From: Nilaparvata lugens
Lineage: Eukaryota > Arthropoda > Insecta > Hemiptera > Delphacidae
Assembly (NCBI RefSeq): GCF_014356525.2
Contig: NC_052516.1
Coordinates: 22,350,929 to 22,414,928, forward strand
Direction of reading: 5' to 3'
DNA: 64,000 nt
Every line of letters begins with the position of its first letter. Position 1 is the first letter of the stretch. Shown here piece by piece: positions 51,332-61,200 of this stretch. The notes below the pieces were generated by a model, which saw nothing but the letters and a program-made list of their open reading frames with translations, was not told the DNA's origin and made no database searches. A program made the translations under genes and the position numbers.

Positions 51332-52153
51332 TATAGTGAGGTTCACGTTATAATGGCAAAAGAAAAACGTTGCCAAGTCTCTCATTTTGCCACTGAGTGT
51401 ACACAGCTGTTACTCAATTCATCCCATTATATTTGATCTGATAATAATTATCATTTCCTTGATAAAATAATAAATTTAATGTCAAAGTAATCAAGAATAT
51501 ATATTATTTATACATAATTTTATTCGAAAATTTGCTTCCATAACTGAGATCAGATTCTATTTCTATACAAACATGAAATGACGGCTAATTTAAAAAGCTG
51601 TGATACACCAATCTGAATCTCAAAACAATAGAAATTAAGTTATTTGGTATTCCATTTATTTAAATAATAGAAAAATATAAATCCTATTTAAAATAAGTAA
51701 TTTCAATGGAGATAATTCTGAAATAACCTTTTAATATTATTTATACTGGTACGAGTAGGTCTAACCTGTACCTGTAGGCTAACTAAAGCATGGATGAAAT
51801 CTAGGATGGTTAGTTATCAACTTTTTAAAATAATGTCAATTCAGGTATTTTTATTTGTGTTTCTTATATGGTAATGTCCAAAAAATATTTAATTGTTTCA
51901 AAAATATATTTTAAATCAATTATATGACTTGTGCACTACAGTATTTTGATAGAATGGTGAAATAAATGGCGGCTGAGAACTGTTTGTCTACTTTTGTACA
52001 GTCACTGTCAAAAGAAAAATAAAATATTCTGGCAAACAGACAACATTGCAAAGCTAGAGAGAAATAATGCTATCTGTTTTGTTGTATGATAGAAAAGGAC
52101 AGCACCGGTATTGTCAATCCTACACTGCCATTATAACGTGGACCTCACTATAG
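51332..52153. mobile_element. MITE of the CTATAGTGAGGTCCACG family, long copy
   Basis: TATAGTGAGGTTCACGTTAT and TAACGTGGACCTCACTATAG are about 820 bp apart, against about 220-360 bp for other copies, so it probably holds an insertion or is a longer parent form. Confidence 0.7.
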
Positions 52154-52369
52154 TAAAAAAAATCCTTAAGGCTGTGCAAAGGCTAAAAGTAAACTTTCTA
52201 CTGGTGATATTTTTTTTGATTTGTATATCATCAAGCTATCAAACAAATGAAAAATTTTTCTTATGAGAACATTTTTTTGACTGAAAAACTAAATTCCAGT
52301 TATTTATTGACGATTGTAGATTGGCATAAAATTGAAATTTGTGATTGCTTGTGAATGTATATTGCTTTA

Positions 52370-52534
52370 AGGTGCCTACGGATTTACGCCCCGCGAACAT
52401 GAGAAATTCACTTCTAGTCAGCTGATGCCAAGCTTTTTATATCTGTATCTTACCGTTTCTGTAAAAATACAGATATAGTCAGCTGATTAAAAGTGAATTG
52501 CTCATGTTCGCGGCGCGTATATGTGTACGCACCT
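52370..52534. mobile_element. MITE with AGGTGCCTACGGATT ends and long arms
   Basis: The left arm AGGTGCCTACGG to CCGCGAACATGAG and AATTCACTT pairs with the right arm. TTA precedes and TCA follows. PIF/Harbinger-like but with an imperfect target. Confidence 0.65.
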
Positions 52535-52779
52535 TCAGATGTGAAGTTGATCTTTGATCTTCTTGATATCTGTGAGATACTTTATACCTTATACCTATTT
52601 GTAATAGTGTTACTCATTAACTTGAAGAAATGCAGATGAACTTGTTAGAATTGTAAATTTTAACATATAAATATATTATAGGCTATAATGAAGATGAATT
52701 TGAACTGTTCAAAGCAGAAAGCTATTCGATCTTTGCTTAACAATTATTACTGATTCCTTTTTATGTAAGGTGGTAGGTA

Positions 52780-54130
52780 CTGATTCAATCATCATCAATA
52801 TCATATCATATTGCGAGTATACATATACACTTGTGGCCTTCCTCTGTCACTGTCCTTGATGATTAATGACACCCAAGACTTCCCATTCATAGCATCTGCC
52901 TATCCTCATTGTTGTTATTCTGAAAAATGGATCGCTCAGTGGACTGCTAACCCCCAAAATTGCTTATCGGATGTAACCCTGTGGGCAGCATCACAGTACA
53001 ACAAAGTTATCATAAAAATGCTGTAACTGATAAATGCCCCTTCCAATAAGCGCCTTTGATAATGAGTTTTTTCAACACATTGACTCAACGCACCCCAAGT
53101 TCGGCAGGCAGTTGAACAGGAAAACAGTCCTTCATTCTTCACAGCATGACACATCCAAGTTAACCCCTGACCCGCCCCCTGTGGGTTGGGGGAGCTTTGA
53201 GTCGAACATTGGACTCAAGAATCTGTTGAAAATCAGAATACACCCACAGTATTCCTGCTTGTCATAGGAGGCAACTAATAGGGACCCTATTCCAAAGCCT
53301 CTTATCCCTCTTAATAATAATGCTTTAGAACTTTCAATTTCGAGAATAGCACTTTTACTATTGACTTAGCTGTGTGCCATTCTCCTTTCTTTTCGTATCT
53401 GTCAGCCTTCTTTGGTCATATTCTTACTTCTTCTTAGGTGAACCCAAGGTGTGATGTGGACCATGCTGATGGGTGTTTTTATATAGTGTCTTTAACGGTG
53501 CCTTCAGGATACCTGGCGCCCTTCTTTAGTTTAAAACCTTGTCTGGACATGCAGAGGGCTCTGTCTGGGTTGGCTCTACTTCCCTAGCTGTTTGTGGGAA
53601 CCATATCAACAAACATATTGAAACCAAACCCCAAGGCAACTCTAGAAGTTGCCTTCCCTTCAAATGCATTGGGATCTGCCTCATCACGGCAGGTTCCTTA
53701 ATCTGAAATGGGTGTTTCAGGAACACAGGAGGCTCTGTCTCACTCTTATGTAGAGGCTATCAACATTGAGAAGGCATGGATGACATAAGCCAATCACACC
53801 AACCCAACTGGAGAGGGAGGATGAGCTTTTCAGAAGTCCAGAAAAGCAAGAATCCACAGGATAATGTCTGAGGATGCAATAGAGCAACCAAGTAGTTTGT
53901 GGGTGGAGAGACCAAACCTCACAACTGTTTAAAAAGAAGGGTGTTCATTCAGGCAAAACTTCTTGGGAGAGGTCAGGCTTTTGAGCCTGCAAAGTATCTG
54001 AGGGGAAAAACAAAGATATCAGAGTTGGGTGAAGTTCCAGCCACAAATGTGGGTCAAGAGGCTGAGTCAAGTGTAGCCAGTCGCTAGGCGCCCTACAGGC
54101 AATTTGGCGACCCCTCCCTCAGTGGAAGGA
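52780..54130 (+). mobile_element. Probable non-LTR retrotransposon 5' region (decayed)
   Basis: GC content is higher than around it. It contains TTCCTGCTTGTCATAGGAGG followed by CAACTAATAGGGACC, a motif I associate with 5' leaders of insect LINEs. Short frames follow, such as 53,899-54,087, without a recognisable domain. No reverse transcriptase is present. The first 175 bp are inverted relative to 47,380-47,560. Confidence 0.35.
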
Positions 54131-54639
54131 CCTACAAAAAAAAAAACCAAAAGTGGAATTCACATAGGTCACAAGGACCGATCATTCTGAAGAGACTGTC
54201 TAGCATATAATAATAAATTGTGAGAGACTAGTGTCAAGGAGAAGGGCTCTGTTTGGCTGCAAGTAACCAGGTGATAAATAGGACGTTAGTATGGGAAAAA
54301 CTCCTGGATCTTGTAAGGAACATGGGTATTGATTTGCTCAACTAAGGAACTTGTGGCACACAGCTCCGGTTGATATGTGAGGTTCTTTAGATCCTTGAAT
54401 CTTTCCCTTCAAACATAACATAACCTACCACCATCATGTAAATGCACTTCCTTCTAGTAAATGTGCACATGTTTTTCCTGAAATGTGAGAGGGATAGCGA
54501 TGCCATCGTGCACAGGCCATAAACTGTATGGATGACATGCTGGAATATGGGCTGGCATTGTGCATCATAGACTCACCATATGTCATTACTAACAATGACT
54601 TTTCCTGGAGCAGGAGTATCTTCTTTACATGAGTGGAAT

Positions 54640-54805
54640 AGTTTTCGTCAAGAACTATTTCATCCCTAACTTGAAATAATATAAACAATCTGTCAACAAT
54701 ATCAAAAATACTTTAATTGAGTATTTTATAGGGTTACTTGAATGTTTAAGGTAATTATTTTAGAAAATTACTTGTAAACTTTTTATAGTTTTTATATAAA
54801 CACAA
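54640..54805 (-). repeat. Flank shared with 9,097-9,262
   Basis: In reverse complement it matches the right flank of the MITE at 8,771, including ACTTGAATGTTTAAGG-type sequence and TTTCAAGTTAGGGATGAAAT. Each copy directly adjoins a MITE. Confidence 0.75.
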
Positions 54806-55166
54806 CTATAGTGAGGTCCACGTTATAATTGCAGTGTTTGATTAGCAATGGTATTGCTATCCTTGTCTATCATTCAACAAAGCAGTTAGTGCTATCTCTT
54901 TCTCGCTTTGCTGTTGCCAGATCATCTTTTAACAATGTAGAATCAATAATTAATGAATTAACAAAATATTTCATCTCAATCATGTAAATTCATTGTGAAA
55001 TTATTAAAAAATGTAATTTATTGCTTGATAAAATAAAGTTGATTATTTTCAATGAGAATGAACAGTTAATAAACCTAAATCTGCTACCCTCTATAGAAGG
55101 CATTGACAAGACAGATGTTTGACAACGGTTTTCTCCTCTGCCATTATAATTTGGACCACACTATAG
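54806..55166. mobile_element. MITE of the CTATAGTGAGGTCCACG family, copy 6
   Basis: Left end CTATAGTGAGGTCCACGTTA, right end TAATTTGGACCACACTATAG; 361 bp. In reverse orientation it has the same internal order as copy 1. Confidence 0.85.
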
Positions 55167-55201
55167 ACATGCCTCCTCATTGGAGATAGCAATATACCTT
55201 G

Positions 55202-55546
55202 CAGACTAAAGTCTGTGAGGCATTACTTTTAACATGAAACCTATTTCTCCTTCCCACAGTTTGTAGCATAGACACAGACGGAAATCCTGCGCACAATTGG
55301 ATGTACCATGTCATTTTGCTTCAGGTTCTTGTGATGAACACATCTCCATAACATACACACATATGACTTTGGAACATTGCCAGTGGAGGGGTGTGGGCGC
55401 GACACGTTACAAAGCTCTCTCACACAGACACAAAAGAAAGAGAATGCTGCTAGGTAGTGAGAGAAATTAGTTGAGGATAGAGCATCAAACCCCTCCATCA
55501 TCGAGAAGGAGCCGTGTTAAAAGTAATTTCTCACGAACTTTAGTTT
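55202..55546. mobile_element. Repeat with inverted ends ACTAAAGTCTGTGAGG / CTCACGAACTTTAGT
   Basis: The ends also share ATTACTTTTAACA / TGTTAAAAGTAAT. About 345 bp; interior frames have no recognised homology. Confidence 0.5.
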
Positions 55547-55593
55547 CAAAGCTGTTCCATAAAGAGAGCTTCCTCTGATTCCTCTCTGTGGAA

Positions 55594-55813
55594 CTATAGT
55601 TAGGTCCACGTTATAATGGCAGTGGATAAAGTTAGAAGAATACCGATTCCGATTCTCTGCTTCAATTAATTATATTTCTACACTGTAAAAAACATAATTG
55701 GCATCGTTGTGGACCTATAAAAGGATAGTACCACCGGCTTTGTCGAATTATAGACAAGGATAGCAAAACCAAAGTTGATCAAATACTGTCATTAAAACAT
55801 GGACCTCACTATA
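55594..55813. mobile_element. MITE of the CTATAGTGAGGTCCACG family, short subtype, reverse
   Basis: CTATAGTTAGGTCCACGTTA to AACATGGACCTCACTATA; nearly the reverse complement of 50,523-50,743. Confidence 0.8.
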
Positions 55814-56409
55814 CAGAGAAAATGTGATCCAGTCTGTCGTCTCTGTGAAATGAGAAAAGTCCCAGTTTGTCGTCATTGCACTTTGACTTTTCTATATACT
55901 CAAGGTGGCGCATTCTAGCGGAAATCTTCCACAAACGAGTCTTGGGTGCATTATTTCAAATTGTCTAATATCACAACTTATCAAAAGATTCTACAAAATG
56001 TCAAATTGAACAATCTTAATGAAAACGTAATTGAAAATCAGTTTTAGAGATTAGATAGGCCTATTCTACTGTCACCTCACGACCACATATATGAAAATAA
56101 AATTCCTTAATCGAATTAAAATAGGCACATTTCTTAAGAATATTGTAGATAAATCATCTTAAGTAAATTTGAATACTATTTAGAGAAAAAAATCAGATCT
56201 TCTTCATTCCTCACAATATAGCATATAGCTTTTCCTTTATTATATTTACACTTTTCACAGTCACGATGTGAGAATCCAGCACTGATTCAAAATTCAATGG
56301 AGCCTGCAAATTATTCTAGGATCACACATTACGGTATTTTTATAGCATGGCTAAAAAATTTTCTCATAGCATGGCAGCTTAACATGAGTTTCCACTGCAA
56401 TTCTCTTAA

Positions 56410-56850
56410 CCTTCCGGTAGTCGCGCCCTAATCGATCACATGAGTAGTCGCGTGTTGCATTTTTTACATCAAATTTTACAAGCGTATCTACTCTTTTTAT
56501 TATCAAAACATATTAATTAGTTGTATTTCCATCTTCTTGGATTATTTTACACCTATGAACATTAGGATGATTACCATTTCATTGCCCAATAAGGTACATC
56601 AAGCAAAGCCATCAATTCTGTTATTGGTCCGTTTACAGTCCCCGTAGTCTTTCCCTATCTTATGCACAGTGCGACTAAATGGCACCTAAAGACTGAACCA
56701 TTGCTCGACTGATACTGCAACTCAGTGAAGTGATGGGGGAAAGTTTTGGAATGCATAGGTGACTCATTCACTGATACCACCCCATTCAATAGTTTTGTGC
56801 AGAAAAAATGACACTGTTGTACTTTTTACAACAGCGCGACTGCCGGAAGG
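56410..56850. mobile_element. TTAA-flanked piggyBac-type MITE, 441 bp
   Basis: Ends CCTTCCGGTAGTCGCGC and GCGCGACTGCCGGAAGG are inverted repeats with TTAA immediately outside on both sides (56,406-56,409 and 56,851-56,854). No transposase. Confidence 0.9.
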
Positions 56851-56854
56851 TTAA

Positions 56855-58200
56855 AAGTTTCTTAGATCCGATTTTCAGACTTGTATTACCTACCTTTAGT
56901 ATTACATTAGGCGGTTGAGGCCATGGAGCATTAGTTCTTATTGCGTTTATTACACGAGGTTCGCCGAATACCCATTCTGGCGTCTAAATGTCCAATTCCC
57001 AAGCGACGACAACGATTCTATCCGTTAGAGCGGGTGTAGACATCAAAGGTACAATTGTAGTGACGGCTGCAGCCGCTAGAGACTGAGCGGCTAAAATAGT
57101 ATAGTAATCGCTTATAAATTATTGGATCTTCAAGTTCACTGGTGCGGCTGGAACGATGATCATTGCAGTGGTCATTGTCACTGATGCGATTATTATAGGG
57201 TCCATTCGTTCAGTTGAAATCTGACTGTTGTCAAGTGAAGAAATGATGATGAGATTAAAGAAACAGCTATTGAGTTATTTGAAGATGAAGACATTTTGGA
57301 AATGTCGTGTACCACAAATTCAACACACATATAGTTTACCTTTCCCTTTAAAACCTAATTGAACAGAACCTTTTAGACAAATTGAAAATCGTAGATTTGA
57401 GGCAATCCCTTGAAGACAATGCACAACAGACGCTCCACGATTATCGTTCAAGCCGCACCAATAAGAAAGTACCTTCATAGTTACCCCTATAGGCCTATCG
57501 ATGTTCCAGTTTGCTCTCCAAACCGCTACTAATGTGCCAATGGTTGCTCTCTCGTAACCCAATGTATGTGACTAAAATACAGGATTTGTAACCTCAATTT
57601 ATTTGCAATAACATAAACAATCATTCAACAATTTTATAATGTTGTTTAGAAAATGCACCACTCAATACAGTTAACTACAGTCAACTGATGATTGACCGAA
57701 CAAAGTCGGTGAGCAATTTTGTAAAAGTTCGACTGGTCACTTGATTTTGAACGGGTGTGGTGAAATTCGATTTTGAATTTTTTTGTTGGTTCAACCGACT
57801 ATTATACTGTTTGATTTTCTGGTGAAATTGGCGCTTAGATTTGAGTGTTAACTGTGGTTAAATAGACGTACGTGTAATCGGGAGTGAATAATAATAAATC
57901 AAAAATAACTCACTTTAAAGCTCAATATGATAGTGAAATCAGTTATTCCTGTACTGAACTTGAGTCATGCCGCTTCCATACTCTTGCCAAGTGCTTACAA
58001 TTACGACGAGCGTGGCAGTATGGATGGCAGCAACTATAGCCCACTCGCCTTCACTCCACTCATACAGCGAGCCCCTCTGCCAGAGACTTTGCAAGCGAGT
58101 TGACGAGAGTGTGGCGCTGGCATTACAAGGACAACCTTGGTTCAAAACTGTTTAGTACAATTAAGCATCAAATTCAAGGAAACTAATCTATAATGAGAAG
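56855..58200. other. No gene recognised; includes a GC-richer block at 57,960-58,150
   Basis: 57,960-58,150 is open in both strands' frames over about 190 bp (for example CAACTATAGCCCACTCGCCT). It stands out in base composition but matches nothing I recognise; it may be a repeat or part of an unrecognised exon. Confidence 0.4.
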
Positions 58201-58204
58201 ATTT

Positions 58205-58286
58205 AGATATTTTACAAAGTTTTTATTGTAAATAACCGTTATAAATCTAAGCGCAGTCAGGATTACACCCTTGAGGGGTACAACAT
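58205..58286 (-). CDS. RpL35A: RpL35A last exon with 3' UTR and polyadenylation signal
   Basis: TTTTTTCAG|ATG TTG TAC, coding MLYPSRV and TAA at 58,263. The short 3' UTR contains AATAAA on the minus strand (58,222-58,227); cleavage is expected near 58,205. Coding bases are 58,263-58,286. Confidence 0.92.
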
Positions 58287-61200
58287 CTGAAAAAAAATAA
58301 AAAAAATCTGTTAAAAACATAACTTATAAACATGTGTGGTTTAGAAAAGAAGAAAAATCATTCAACAATATTCAGTCTGTATTGTTTATGAACGAATCTA
58401 ATAAGTTGAACAAATCAGAACGATTGCAGTAGCTGGTAGCAATTATGAGATTCATGTTTCAAAGAGAACACCTGATTGACATTATTTGTTTACTATCTTT
58501 GCCTATCATTAGTCAAAGCACATAGCTGTCAATTTCCAAATGCGCGTCTTTTCCAAATTGTTTGTAGGCTCTGTAGAAATATAATTGAACTATCATAATA
58601 TTCAATCCCAAATATGTAAATTTATGATAAAAAAATAATAAAAAATGCTCATTATATTAGCCAGTTTCCTGGTTAATAGATTTTTTAAATTGCGGATGAT
58701 GCCCACAAGAGCCTTTTGCTTGTGCGTAGGTAATGAAAAGTGATTTGGTCAATTGATGAGATAATCATTCTCGCCATCGACGGGATTCGAACCCACGAAC
58801 CAGGCGGTGCTAGCAGACCGGAGTTTGTAACGCTCCTTATTACTAGACCGGCAAATGAGATAGAATTAATCATTCACAAGAATCAGCTATTAATATTATA
58901 TCAGATATACTGAGATAGCTTGAATCACATCTATAATAGGAGGTTTAAAAGGAAACATGGCAAGTGGCAAAGATGAAAAGAGCTTGGGTAAAATAAACGG
59001 CATTAGATTGATGAAGAAAATAACAAGTTAGGTCAGTTTCTAACATTCCTAGTAGGACATACTAGTGTCCCTGCGTGCAGGCTGTTCTACAGAAGACTGT
59101 TCACCTGTTATTCGAAAATGTTCGGTAAAACAATATGTTAGTGGCTGATCTTACTTGTACACCAAATTCCAATTCTTATCATACTATATTTATAGAAAAG
59201 TTACTAAAAACAAAATTTAGTACGGGAAAGATAAGGATATGATATTTGAAACAATCACATTATGAACTACCAAACTGATTGGAAATTTTGTATCAAAATT
59301 CTGAATCAACCGTGGTTTTAAGCCCATTCTTTTTATTAAATTAATCCTCGAGTTCTCGTTACCCAGCACGGGTTACATCTCTACTCGTACCAATATATAG
59401 ATTCCCACATATCAGTGACAGTGGAAATATAATTCACACGAGTTCTCATGGAACGTTTCCCATTTATCCCGACTGAGCGGGTATGAATAATCCCATTACA
59501 ACTTGAGGGAATTGTATAATCAATGTTGACTGTCAGTGCTGTGTGGGCATCCAGCTTAAAAAATATATTATTTTCCTTGATATTTAAATTAGAAAATTTC
59601 GAATAAGATGGAAGAAACATATTCATAGAATGGCAACCAATGGAATCCTTCTGAAAGCTCTCCATTAGAGACTAGCGGGCAAGAGAGCTGTTGGGTGACC
59701 AAGGAAAATGTGGTCTCAAAATTAAATGAGGAAATGATTTTTCAGTTTTAAAAGGCTATATTAAAGACCGAACAGGCAGGCCTATACCGTGGAAGTCAGA
59801 TAAAGATATTTCCGAAATATTTTTCCTTAATATTTTCTTGGTACTGTAGATTCTTTGAAATTATTGAACAAGGGAGAAATAGATTGGTGACTCACAATCC
59901 TGATGCGGCGGCCCATAGCGGTGGCGGGGAGGTTGGATGTGAACTTGGCGCGCACTGCCCCGGAGCAGCCATGCGGCCGTGTTACCTTGCCCCAGATAGC
60001 GCGTACTTTCGTCTTCTTGCCGGGCTTGCCGGGAACTGGCGTCCTGTTCTTCGCCTATAACAGAAAGCAACAAAACATCAACATAGGGACAAACACGACA
60101 AATGTAATATAAAATCAAATATTAAATAGACAAATTTAGTAAATAAAATAAGAGCTGGGAATACGCACAACTCAGTACTCAATTAGTGAATCAAATTAGA
60201 GAAGGTTAAACTAATCAATAATCTTGATAAAACAGAATCTCACCCAATTACAAATCAAATATACGGTTACTATGGTGAAGTCCACTTTATAATGGCAGCG
60301 AAGAAAGATAGAAGAACAGCGTTTCCGATTCTCTGCCATGCTAGTGTCTTCTATAGAACTGTTTATACTTGGTAAAAGTAGGAAATAAATTTTCATAATT
60401 GAGATAAAATACATTTCAATTAATTATATTTCTACATTGTCGAAAAACGATCTAGCAACGTTGCGGACCTAGGGAAGGTTAGCGCTATTTGCTTTGTAGA
60501 AACCTCACTATAGATTTTTGTCGAATGAAATTGTTGCGATACATTCAAGTAATTTCAATAAACATGCATCTAGTTAATTAAACGAAAGCATATTATTATT
60601 CAGGCGATTACAATAATTAAATTGCCTTCTTGAACACACTTAGTGGGCCCAATTGAAGCAAAAGCATACATTTTTTATTTTACGGATGATGGCCAATAAA
60701 AAAAAAAATGATCTAAAAAGTGTTTCAAAGTGATATTAACTCCTAAAATTGTATGCTGTTATCTTTGTGTAAATTCAGTTGATATTGTCGTCACCTCCAA
60801 TGTCTTGTTTTACGCAAACTAATAAGTAGGGTGGACACCTACTCTGAGTAGCAGGTCAATTCCCTATGATTTCATATGTGCCAAGATAGATATTGGATAG
60901 ATATTATGCATATTATCTTAGTGAGGGCTTAGCCTGTCATTTCATTATCAATCAATAATGATCATGTGCTGACAACATTGATAAGACGAATAAATAATAT
61001 TATAAGACAAAAAGGCAACTCTCATGACAGCTTTCACTGTTGAACCTTTAAAGCAATCGTAATCTTTATTCATATTCAGTGTTATTAACCCTAAAGAGAC
61101 ACACTGGGGTGTTTCACACCCCGGGGATTACTTTTCCCGTTCTACAGTTGACAATATCAAACAGATGGGAATTTTTGCCCAGTCTAAATTAGGTTTGAAG

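Noticed and set aside
57939..58155. Overlapping frames on both strands in a GC-richer block
   Set aside because: Open frames on both strands follow from base composition; neither shows a domain. Kept only as an unexplained block.
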